A stretch of DNA of 27,431 bases from Eimeria necatrix (Eukaryota; Apicomplexa; Conoidasida; Eucoccidiorida; Eimeriidae): positions 2,501-29,931 of the forward strand of contig NW_013654313.1 in the NCBI RefSeq assembly GCF_000499385.1, written 5' to 3'. How positions within the stretch are numbered: the stretch's first letter is position 1; each line of letters starts with the position of its first letter. The notes under the pieces were generated by a model. It was not told the DNA's origin. It saw only the letters and a program-made list of their open reading frames with translations, and ran no database searches. Made by a program: the position numbers and the translations under genes. Shown piece after piece: positions 1 through 9,461 of the stretch.

Positions 1-136
1 TAATTTATTTTATTTCCAATTTAATTCCATTTTAAACTCCCCAGCCCGCAGCAGGCGCTGTCGAGACACCCGAGCGCCCGCGCCGGCAGCTGAGCTGCGC
101 AGACACCCCAGATCAGGTCCAGAAGATGTACACCTC

Positions 137-388
137 CCCTAAACCCTAAACCCTAAACCCTAAACCCTAAACCCTAGAACTCCTAGAAATAGCCCCACCA
201 TGCACAGAAGTGAGGGAATGCAACACTCTAAACCCTAAACCCTAAACCCTACACCTCTAGTCCTAACCCGCAGCTATATACACTAGCGACGCTTCCCCAA
301 CTCAGAGCCGCCAGCCGTAACTCTAAACCCTAAACCCTAAACCCTAAACCCTAAATCCCAGCTCCCAAACCCTAAACCCTAAACCCTA
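137..388 (+). repeat. Four telomere-like AAACCCT arrays
   Basis: Short perfect runs of the AAACCCT heptamer lie at about 137-175, 228-250, 323-355 and 367-388, separated by 35-70 bases of ordinary sequence. All four have the same orientation (AAACCCT on the plus strand). They are interstitial, because coding sequence follows on the right, so they are not a chromosome end within this window. The spacer at about 275-317 is open in one frame and is followed by GTAACTCTAAACCC, which resembles the donor-plus-array arrangement of the RAP gene. It could be a micro-exon of a plus-strand gene, but I cannot support that further. The first 136 bases hold no recognisable gene. Confidence 0.9.
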
Positions 389-595
389 ATTGTTATCGCC
401 AAGTTGATGAAATGAACAAATAAAATGTCGGCAGCAAATGCGCACACAACTGCTCGGCTGCTAAAGCGCTGCTGCACCTTCCAGCAACGAGGCCAGCAGC
501 AGCAGCAGCAGCTGCTGCTGCTGCGGCTGCTGCTGCTGCAGCAGACTGCAGCACGTGCTGCTGCTGCTGCAGCAGACTGCAGCACGTGCTGCTGC

Positions 596-648
596 TTATG
601 GCTGCTGCATGTACACCCGGTGCTTTGGGGGACGCTGCGAGTCAGCCC

Positions 649-688
<40 letters not shown>

Positions 689-930
689 TCGAGCGCCTTC
701 GTAGTAAGGTGGGCTGGCAATTGCTGCTGCTGCAGTTGCTGCTGCTGCTGCAGTTGCTGCTGCTGCTGCATTCAAGCGGCGGGGGCAGATGTTCTCCTGG
801 CCCAAAGAGAGCCGTGCAGCGCTGTCAGCAGCAGCAGCAGCTGCTGCTGCTGCTGCGTCAGCTGCTGCTGCTGCTGCTGCTGGGTCCGCTTCAGGGGCCC
901 CTGATGTAGCCGCAAAATATTGTTCGAAAT

Positions 931-977
<47 letters not shown>

Positions 978-1069
978 CGCCACTGCAGCGGCAGAGCACT
1001 CGGTGTTGCATCCCCAGCAGCAGATAAGCGCCCTCTTGTCCTTGGGTGCTTCTGCTGCCAGTCTACATT

Positions 1070-1115
<46 letters not shown>

Positions 1116-1190
1116 CTAGCAATTTCGGCCGAGCGGCTGCTGCTGGTATGCCTTCTCCGTCTCCTAACAGAAGCAGAAGCTTCCCCTGGC

Positions 1191-1248
<58 letters not shown>

Positions 1249-1686
1249 GGAAGGCGCTGCAGCTGCTGCGCAGCAGCGCGTGCCACTGGGCGGCGCCTTC
1301 TTCCCACAGCCGCAGCAGCAGCTTGTCTTGCTGCTGCAGCAGCTGCTGCAGCGGCTGCTGCAGCAGCAGCCGCCAAAAGTAAATGTCTGAGTCATACCGA
1401 CACTTTAAAATGTAGCAGCAGCAGCAACGCTCCCACTCCAGCAGCTCCAGCTCATTGTTCTTTTGCTGCAGCAGCAGCAGCTGCTGCTGCTGCTGCTGCT
1501 GCTGCGGGCGCTGGGCGTAGGGGCGCAGCAGCAGCAGCAGCAGCACCCCCGTCAGCTTGCTGCCAGGGACCTGCTGCAGCAGGTTGTTTGCTGCTGCAGC
1601 GCAGCAGCAGCGCAGCAGCAGGTCGTGCAGACACGCGAGCAGTCCTGTGCCGACGAGAAAATCAAAGAGCGACAGCAAAATCCACC

Positions 1687-1739
<53 letters not shown>

Positions 1740-1842
1740 TTGACGAATCCCCCGAGCTGCTGCTGCTGCTGCAGCAGCATAATCTCACAACTATTGTCTG
1801 AAGTGAAGATGCCGTCCTGAGCTGCTGCTCCAGATGTGTTCT

Positions 1843-1893
<51 letters not shown>

Positions 1894-2079
1894 GCGCCTG
1901 CGGCATGTGCTGCAGCAGCAGCGGGAAGTCCCTCAAAGCAGCAAGATGCAGCAGCAAACTGTCAGCTGGGGTGATGGAAAGCCAAAGACACGGCTCTGCA
2001 CTGCACGCTGCAGTAGCCCACCTCCGGTGGAAGAGAGGCAGCAATTTGGAGGCTGCGGCTTTGCAGATTTGAGACAGTG

Positions 2080-2131
<52 letters not shown>

Positions 2132-2229
2132 CTGCTGCTGCTGCTGCTTCTGTTTCTTTTGCTGCTGCAGCTGCGATGCGCGACCGCACTCCCTGCAGCC
2201 GATCCACCCACTTCTGCTGCTCATCTAAC

Positions 2230-2277
<48 letters not shown>

Positions 2278-2548
2278 GCTTCTTTAAAAGGCATCAGGAA
2301 CGGCAGCAGCCGAAGGGCTGCTGCTGCTGTCTCTGTTGCAGCAGCAGCAGCAGCTGCTGCTGCTCTCTTCACTCTCCCTTCTGCAGCTAATGCAGCAGCA
2401 GAAGGAGCATCGAGTGCTGCAGAAGGTGCAGCAGCAGCAGCTGCAGCAGCAGCAGAAGGGGGACCAGGAGCAGCAGCAGAAGCAGCAGCAGGAAGGTGAC
2501 TGCGCTTGATTATCAGTCGCGTCCTGCTGCTGCTAGCGGGTGTCGTCC

Positions 2549-2593
<45 letters not shown>

Positions 2594-2753
2594 AATCCGT
2601 CGGTGGGGTTGAAGCTGCTGCAGCTGCTGTATCATCTGCCGCAGCTGCAGCAAAGTATGCAGCAGCAGCAGCACTAAGCGGGCTGCTGCTATCTCTCCCG
2701 TTTCTGCTGCTGCTGCTGCTGCGGTGGTGGCGGCCTCCAGGCGTCCTGTCTGC

Positions 2754-2788
<35 letters not shown>

Positions 2789-3143
2789 GTGTCTCTCCAG
2801 GGCTGCAGGCCACACTATGGCCGCAGAAAGCTGCAGCAGCACTTGCTGCTGCTGCTGCTGCTGCTGGACTTAACTCTGCCCTGGTAGAAGGCTCTGTCAG
2901 CAGCACCACGCTGTTGCTGCTGCTGCAGCGTTTGCTGCTGCTGCAGCCGTGCATGCGCCAGCAGCTGGAGTCCCAGGGTCTCCTGCTGCTGCTGTTGCTG
3001 CTGCTGCTGCTGTTGCTGTTGGTGCTGCGGCTACTGCTGCTGCTGGGGGCCCACCCGTGAAGCTGCTGCTGCTGCTGCTGCTGCAGCATATGCTGCTTAA
3101 CTCCTAGGGCATGCGACTCTTCGTAGCAGTACAATCCAGGAGT

Positions 3144-3174
<31 letters not shown>

Positions 3175-3591
3175 AGGTATGAGGCTGTGCCGAGGTGCTG
3201 CTGCCATGCCCAGCCTAGCTGCTGCTGCTGCTGCTCGCGCTGTTGCTGCTGCTGGTGTTGCTGCTGCTGCTGCTGCTGCTCATTGAAGGCGTCCCTCTTA
3301 CGCAGAAGCATGCGGTGCTGCTGCTGCTGCTGCCGCTGCAGCAGCAGCTGCTGCCTTTCCAGCAGCTTTTGCTGCCGCTCTGCGAGCTGCTCCAGCAAGA
3401 TGGAATCTGACCGTGCTGCTGCTGCCGCTGCTGCTGCTGCTGCTTCTGCTGCTGTTGCTGCTGCTGCAGCCATCCCTGCACTCCTCCTCCTCCGGCTGTC
3501 AGCTGCTGCGTAGTCATCTGCTGCTGCAGCACGTGCTGCTGCTGCTGCTGCTGCTCCTACCGTCACAGGGCTGCAGGAGTGGCGCGTTCGA

Positions 3592-3641
<50 letters not shown>

Positions 3642-3968
3642 GGAAAGGCATGGCAGCAGCTTTTGTGCTGCGGCCCTTCTTGCTGCAGCAGCAGCAAGGA
3701 GCTGTTCCGCATCTTTTGCTGCTGCTGCTAGCTGCTTGGTGAAGCTGCTGCGCGGAGGGCGAGAGGCTCGTGCTGCAGCAGCGCCGCTTGCTGCGGCTGC
3801 TGCTACAGCTGGTGGCAGTGCTGCTGCTGCTACTGCTGGTGCTGCTGCTGCTGCTTCTGTTAGTGCTGCTGCTCCTGCTGCTGCTGCTGCTGCAAGACCC
3901 AGAGCGGCACAGTCACTCCTGCGGTCATGCCGCTGCAGCGGCAGTTGCTGCATCACCGTTGCTGCTGT

Positions 3969-3999
<31 letters not shown>

Positions 4000-4109
4000 G
4001 GTGCCGAGCAACTGCAGCAGCAAGAGGCAGGGCTGGCGCCCCCGTGCTGCTGCTGCTGCTGCTGCTGCTGCTGGCTTTTTGCGGCTGCGGCTGCTGCTGC
4101 CGCTGTCAC
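596..4109 (-). CDS. Unrecognised repeat-rich protein, probable minus-strand gene (ends approximate)
   Basis: I do not recognise this gene. On the minus strand, two long open segments (about 4109-2190 and 2083-596) carry non-repetitive text between Gln, Ala and Ser runs. Examples are LEQLAERQQKLLERQQLLLQ, which reads like a coiled coil; SLFDFLVGTGLLACLHDLLL and ASKLLPLFHRRWATAACS, which read like helices; and CRYDSDIYFWRLLLQ. The segments are in different frames. They join in phase if minus-strand bases 2189-2084 (GT...AG, 106 nt) are an intron, giving ...DRLQG|KPLSQICKAA.... The stop is TAA at 598-596, after HRVYMQQP. The plus strand here is mainly CTG, so the minus-strand sense is CAG, as in exons elsewhere in the window. 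The true start may lie upstream of 4109 and further introns are possible. Because the repeats have no stops, length alone is not evidence; the call rests on the text between repeats. Confidence 0.38.
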
Positions 4110-4247
4110 ACCCGGTGCAGCAGCAGCTGCTGCTGTTGCTGATGGTGCTGCTGCTGCTGCTTAGCGGAATGCGGCAGCTGCAGCAAAAGGCAAGGCAGCA
4201 GCAGCAGCGCCTTACTGCTGCCGACATGGGGGGCTCGTCTTGTAGCC

Positions 4248-4288
<41 letters not shown>

Positions 4289-4530
4289 AAAGCATTAACT
4301 CCAGCAGCAGAAAGTAACAAAAAATCATAAATTGTCTTATTTCATTTAGTGGGTGAGTCCGCCCGTATCGGCTTTACTAACAGCTGCAGCAACAAGCTGC
4401 TGCTGCGGTTGCTGCTTCTGCTGCTGCTGCTGCTGCTGCCTGCAACTGCATGCAGCAGCAGCAACTTGTGCAGCGTAGCCCCCTGAAATCTCTCCAGATA
4501 CCTTTTAATATTCTTTTCTTAACTTTCCAG
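4110..4530. other. Interval between divergent gene models, no gene called
   Basis: The interval lies between the minus-strand model at 596-4109 and the plus-strand model starting near 4531. It holds a (CTG)n tract at 4253-4288 and mixed CAG/CTG sequence at 4380-4470. The AT-rich stretch 4313-4375 contains TTTATTTCATTTAG, a possible splice acceptor. Short open segments on both strands, for example the minus-strand text WKVKKRILKGIWRDFRGL at about 4475-4530, may be pieces of either neighbour. No start codon could be chosen with confidence. Confidence 0.4.
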
Positions 4531-4733
4531 ATTGGGGGGGGCCTGCGTGCTGCTGCAAACAGCAGCAGCTGCAGCGACGACAGCAGCAGCAGCAGCAAGA
4601 ACAGCAGCAGCAGCAACAGCAGCAGCAGCAACCCAGCAGCAGCAGCAAATGTACTGAAGCACCCGCTGCCTCTACCTCGCAAGGCATTAGGCCAGCCTGC
4701 AGCAAAACAACGCAGCAGTAGAGCTGAAGACAG

Positions 4734-4776
<43 letters not shown>

Positions 4777-4883
4777 GGGCGAAACGGCTGTCGGCAACAC
4801 AGCAGCAGCATCTGCAGCAGCAGCCGCAGCAGCCTCTGCACTGTCAAGAGCAGCAGCCGCAGCAGCAAGAGCATTACCATCGT

Positions 4884-4926
<43 letters not shown>

Positions 4927-5010
4927 TAAAATGGCTTCTCGTCCTCTTTGCAGCCAGCCGGCTTCCTCCTTCGATGGCTGCCTGTTGCTTCAGGCCCTCA
5001 ACGTCAGTCC

Positions 5011-5044
<34 letters not shown>

Positions 5045-5403
5045 TGAGTGCTGAACTCACGCTGCTGCTGCTGCTGCTGCCTCATTGCTGCACTGTAGCT
5101 GCTGCTGCTGCTGCCGCCGCCTCATCGCTGCACTCGGGCTGCTGCTGCTGCTGCTGCCTCAGTGCTGCGCTCTCGCTGCTGCTGTAGCTGCAGCGGCTGC
5201 TGCAGTGCTGCTGCTGCTGCTGCAATGCTGCTGCTGCTGCTGCAATGCTGCTGCTGCTGCTGCTGCGATGCTGCTGCTGCTGCTTGCTGTGAGTGTGTTT
5301 GCTTAGGAAGCTCTGGGGCGTCTCAGTGCTGCTGCTTTCGTGAGGAGAGAAACAGCGCAGAAGATCCTAACCATAGCCAAACAGGTCCTTTTGCTGCTGC
5401 TGT

Positions 5404-5477
<74 letters not shown>

Positions 5478-5965
5478 ATACCACTGCTGTTTTATATGTT
5501 GCCACAGCTTCTGCGGCCTCTGCTGCTGCAGCTGGTACTGCTGCTCTTTTTTATGTTGCCGCGGCTTCTGCGTCTTCTGCTGCTGCAACTGCTGCTGCTG
5601 CAGCTGCTGCTGCTGCTGCTGCTGCTGCCGCATGCTTCTGTTGCTGCTGCTGCCGCTGCCGTTTTTGCTGCCAGTTCAGACGAGCGCTGCATTTCTTCCA
5701 CGGGGCGTTTCCGCGCCTTATAGGGCTTAGGGTTTAGGGTTTAGGGTTTAGGGTTTAGGGTTTAGGGTTTAGGGTTTAGGGTTTGTGTGGGCTCAGGAGC
5801 TGCTGCGGCTGGTGCTGCAGCGCAGCAGCAGTTTGCCGTCGCTGGTGATTGTGTCTCACCTTGAGGTGTACAGACACTCCAACATCGGAGCAGCAGCAGC
5901 AGCAGCAGAATGGTCGGATAACACTTGGCTGTTTGTGCTGCGAGACCCCCTTATTGGGGTGCTGC

Positions 5966-6009
<44 letters not shown>

Positions 6010-6361
6010 CCCGCAGCAGCACAGAGAAGCAGAAGCATGCAGCTGCAGACGGAGCAGCTGCTGCAAGAGCTGAAGCGGCAGCAGCTGCAGCACGAGCAGG
6101 GGCAGCAGCAGCAGCTGCTGCTGGATGCAGAAGATGAACCTCCCGGTAATGCTGCTGCTGCTGCTTCTGCTGCTGCTGCTTCTGCTGCTGTCCTGCTGTT
6201 GCTTCTGCTGCTGCTTCTGCTGCTGCTGCTTCTGCTGCTGTCCTGCTGCTGCTGCTGTCTTGTCTCTGTTGCTCAGTTGTCTCTCAACCATGCTGCTCCT
6301 GCTGCTGCTGCTGCTGCTGTGCTTCAGAGTTCCTGGGCATTGCTGCGGATTTCGGTTTAGA

Positions 6362-6411
<50 letters not shown>

Positions 6412-6505
6412 GCAGCAGCGGCAGCAGCAGAGGCATCAAGATGGCTCGTTTGCAGCCGCTGCCTTCCGCTGCTGCGTCAGCAGCTGAAGAGCTGGCCGAT
6501 CGCCC

Positions 6506-6555
<50 letters not shown>

Positions 6556-6816
6556 TGTCGCTGGAAAGCACTGAGGTGTTCAGACACCACGGCTTTGTCC
6601 GCGCCTGGCTGCAGGACAAATCGGCCCTTGCTGATGCAGTGCAGCAGCAGCAGCAGCAGCAGCGCAGCAGACTCGAAGAGAGAAAACGAAAAATCGGCGT
6701 TGGCTAGCAGCAGCAGCAGCAGCAGCAGCAGCAGGCCTTCCTTGCTGCTGCTGCTGCTGCTGTTGTTTACGTAGGCAGCGCACCCTTGTTTGAAACGGAT
6801 CTTATCTTCGTGCGGC
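4531..6816 (+). CDS. Unrecognised multi-exon protein (exons inferred by phase), probably partial
   Basis: Function unknown. Proposed exons: 4531-4650, 4691-5002, 5307-5384, 5797-6145, 6361-6698 and 6735-6816. Every junction is GT...AG and the phases agree: 0 at the first three and at the fifth, 1 at 6145/6361. Joined text includes SFDGCLLLQALN|EALGRLSA, RRETAQKILTIAKQ|ELLRL, PSLVIVSHLEVYRHSNIG, EWSDNTWLFVLRDPLIGVLP, EVFRHHGFVRAWLQDKSA and YVGSAPLFETDLIFVR. These read like a folded protein interrupted by Ala, Ser and Gln runs. Introns 5003-5306, 5385-5796 and 6146-6360 are CTG-rich, and the second has a TTTAGGG array before its acceptor. Weak points: two introns would be only 40 and 36 nt (4651-4690, 6699-6734). 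Without the latter the protein ends at TAG 6705-6707. The last donor, at 6817, runs straight into an AAACCCT array, so a further exon is likely. Neither start nor end is settled. Confidence 0.45.
5727..5784 (+). repeat. TTTAGGG array before a splice acceptor
   Basis: Eight tandem TTTAGGG heptamers end about 12 bases upstream of the AG at 5795-5796 that opens the inferred exon 5797-6145. The array is in the same orientation, relative to its gene, as the arrays before acceptors in the RAP gene and the transporter-like gene. Confidence 0.9.
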
Positions 6817-6890
6817 GTAAACCCTAAACCCTAAACCCTCGACAAGTCTAAACCCTAGCTGCGGGCCCTCGCCAAACCCTTAACCCTCAC
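6817..6890 (+). repeat. AAACCCT array directly after a putative donor
   Basis: The sequence GTAAACCCTAAACCCTAAAC starts exactly where the open frame ...LIFVR ends at 6816, and further degenerate copies run to about 6890. This is the same donor-plus-array layout seen at 23055 and 23669. The exon that should follow was not found. One candidate acceptor is CTGCAG ending near 7005, which would give a very short last exon (P-A-N-stop). Confidence 0.8.
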
Positions 6891-6896
6891 ACAGCA

Positions 6897-7006
6897 GCAG
6901 CAGGCTGCAGCTGCAGCAGCTGCAGTAGCTGCAGCAGCTGCAGCAGCTGCGCTGCAGCAGCTGCAGCAGCTGCGCTGCAGCAGCTGCAGCAGCTGCACTG
7001 CAGCGG
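6897..7006. repeat. CAGCTG/CTGCAG palindromic repeat
   Basis: The core GCAGCAGCTGCAGCAGCTGC recurs in units of about 23-25 bases, each ending in a short variant (GCGCT or GCACT). CAGCTG and CTGCAG are both self-complementary, so the tract can fold back on itself on either strand. No coding sequence is called here. Confidence 0.8.
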
Positions 7007-7111
7007 CAAATTGAATGCTCCGGTGGCTTGGCTGCAGCAGCAGCTAACTGCTGCTGCTAGCTGCTGCTGTTCACTGCAGCAAGCTGCTGCAGCCAGCTGC
7101 AGCTCTCTGCT

Positions 7112-7326
7112 CAGCTAACCGCGGCTAGCTAGCTAGCTAGCCAACTATCCAGCCAGCTAGCTAGCCAGCTAGCTGGCTGGCTAGCTAGCCAGCTAGCTAG
7201 CTAGCCAGCTAGCTAGCTAGCCAGCCAGCTATCCAGCCAACTTGCCAGCTAACTAGCCAGCTAGCTAGCCAGATAGCTCTGCAACTGGCTAGCTAGCTAG
7301 CTAGCTAGCTAGCTGGCTAGCCATCC
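7112..7326. repeat. CTAG/GCTAGC tandem array, first block
   Basis: About 210 bases are built almost entirely from CTAG tetramers, as GCTAGCTAGC runs interrupted by CAGCTAGC, CTGGCTAGC and CAACTAT variants. CTAG and GCTAGC are palindromes. The block has stop codons (TAG) in many frames and is certainly non-coding. It does not resemble the CAG or telomere-like repeats in the rest of the window. Confidence 0.9.
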
Positions 7327-7697
7327 ATAATGGGCATCTCTTTGCATTAAGAAGACCTTTCACATTCAGCTGCTGCTGCACCAGCAGCTGCCTGATTTTC
7401 TTGCTGCTGTTTTCGGGTGTACGTACACTGGAGCTGGCTGGCTGCTGCGTGGGTAAATGCAATTCTTCCAACTGCATGCAATTCTGGGCTTTAAAAGCCC
7501 ATTTAAAGATATTTAAAAATATAATTTAAAATATTTTCAACTTTTTATTTTTATTTGAACTTAAATGCTCAATTTAAATCCAAAGTTGCTTCTAAACTCC
7601 TTTGCACATGTGCTGCGTCTGCCTGCATCTGCGGTGTACGTGCACCTGCTCGCCCCCACTGGCTCCGCCATTTCTCAATGTTGGCTTCCGGCCTTTC
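7327..7697. other. Non-coding spacer between the two CTAG arrays
   Basis: Mixed sequence with an AT-rich centre (about 7495-7590) containing TTTAAAAGCCCATTTAAAG, a small inverted repeat. No open frame with non-repetitive protein-like text was found on either strand. The palindrome GTGTACGTACAC occurs near 7418 and GTGTACGTGCAC near 7633, so the two flanks share a related motif. Confidence 0.5.
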
Positions 7698-8135
7698 GGC
7701 TAGCTAGCTACGGCTAGCTAGCTGGCTACGGCTAGCTAGCTAGCTACGGCTAGCTAGCTGGCTACAGCCAGCTAGCCGTAGCTGCGGCAAGCTAGCTGGC
7801 TACGGCTAGCTAGCTAGCTACGGCTAGCTAGCTGGCTACGGCCAGCTAGCTAGCTACGGCTGGCTAGCTAGCTACGGCTAGCTAGCTGGCTACGGCTAGC
7901 TAGCTAGCCGTAGCTAGCTAGCTAATTGCGGCTAGCCCGCTAGTTAGGGCTAGCTAGCTGCAGCCAGCTAGCTGCGGCAAGCCTCCGCTGGCTGGGAGTA
8001 GCTCTGTAGCTAGCTGCAACTAGCTCTGTGGCTAGCTGTCTCGGCGGCTAGCCATGGAGCTAGCTGCGTGGCTAGCTGCATGGCTTGCTGCAGCTATTTG
8101 CGTGGCTAGCCGCAGCTAGCCGTGGCTAGCTAGTC
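7698..8135. repeat. CTAG/GCTAGC tandem array, second block with TACGGC spacer
   Basis: From 7698 to about 7930, runs of GCTAGCTAGC alternate with TACGGC or GGCTACGGC. This gives a higher-order unit of about 30 bases (TACGGCTAGCTAGCTGGC plus a shorter half-unit). The array decays into single GCTAGC elements up to about 8135. The TACGGC spacer is absent from the first block at 7112-7326, so the two blocks amplified separately. No coding potential. Confidence 0.9.
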
Positions 8136-8530
8136 GGCGTTGCCTGCCTGCGGCGGGCCGTGGGGTTTCTGATGCAGCTGCAGCAGCAGCTGCTGTGGCA
8201 ACAGCAGCAGCTGCAGCAGCAGCAGCAGCAGCAGCAGCGCACAAGTCTGCATTGTTATTATTGTTGGAAATATTAAAAAGAATTAATTAAACTGAAGTGG
8301 AGGAAATTAACTGCAGCAGCGGAGCTGGCTGCTGCCGCCGAGCCGTTTGCTGCTGCTCTGTCTGGGGGCGGCAGCTGTGGACTTGGAATTGATTTGAAGA
8401 AAAGAAAATAAAAAAGAATTAAAAAATAAAAAGAAATAAAATAAACAAAAAGAATTCAATTAATAAACACCAGCCTCTTTGAAGTTTCGTTCCAGTGGAG
8501 GTGTGCATGTTGGGAACGTGTGTATATGTC

Positions 8531-8580
<50 letters not shown>

Positions 8581-8891
8581 TTGTTTGTTGCTGTATAGCC
8601 GTTTCGAAGCTAAAGCAACGGGTGTAATATTTGTTTTGTTAAATGGAAATAAAATTGGGGTTTGGAATCCTATAGCGTGCTGCGTTGGCTGCAGTTGCTG
8701 CTGCTCGTTGCTGCTGCTCGTTGCTGCTGGCTGCTTCTTGCTGCAGCAGCAAGGCTCGGAATTGGTGGCTCTTAGAATCTGAGTGTGTGGCTTGGAAAGT
8801 GGAAAAAGATAAAAACTAGAGGCTGAGGAACTGCGGAGAAGCGCGCGGTGAGGCAGCAGCAGCCGATCAGCAGGAGCGGCTGCTGCTGCGG

Positions 8892-8947
<56 letters not shown>

Positions 8948-9090
8948 CAGCCCCAACAAGCCGGTGTTGCGCTGCGTCGCGCTGGGTGGGTTGCAAAGCC
9001 TTTATTAAAGTCGGAAGCAATTGCAAAGTTGTGGTTGCCGCTTGGAGTCGCCGGAAGTGTCCGCGGGCTGCTGCGTGCTGCTGCCGCCGC

Positions 9091-9141
<51 letters not shown>

Positions 9142-9161
9142 AGACGCCGCGGTGCCGCAGA
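8136..9161. other. Upstream region of the V-ATPase B gene, no gene called
   Basis: The region contains CAG/CTG tracts at about 8173-8237, 8532-8577 (CTG), 8896-8945 (CAG) and 9090-9140 (CTG), and an A-rich stretch at 8395-8465. Open frames here on both strands consist of homopolymer runs with no conserved text. The CTG tract ending at 9140 lies just upstream of the chosen V-ATPase start and is presumably 5' untranslated or intronic. Confidence 0.5.
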
Positions 9162-9402
9162 ATGGCCCCCTCCGCGAGCGCCCAGGGCCCCGGGGGCGCC
9201 GCTGCTGCTGCCAGCCGAGCAGCAGCAGCACGCGAACATGTGCTGGCAGCAACGCGGGACTACCGCGTGGCCCCGCGGCTGGACTACCGCACAGTTGCTG
9301 CAGTGGAGGGGCCGCTGGTGATCCTCGACGACGTCAAGTTCCCCAAGTACTCCGAGATCGTCACTGTCCACCTCGGCGACGGCAGCACCCGCGAGGGCCA
9401 GG

Positions 9403-9461
<59 letters not shown>

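Noticed and set aside
1..420. Window start as a chromosome end (telomere)
   Set aside because: The AAACCCT arrays are short, interrupted and internal, and similar arrays occur throughout the window next to exons.
425..909. Several overlapping open frames of poly-Leu, poly-Cys and poly-Ala on the plus strand
   Set aside because: CTG repeats are open in all frames. Non-repetitive text between the runs is shorter and less protein-like than on the minus strand.
6705..6707. In-frame TAG in the unrecognised plus-strand gene as a readthrough or recoded stop
   Set aside because: There is no evidence for recoding; a short intron 6699-6734 or a true gene end explains it at least as well.
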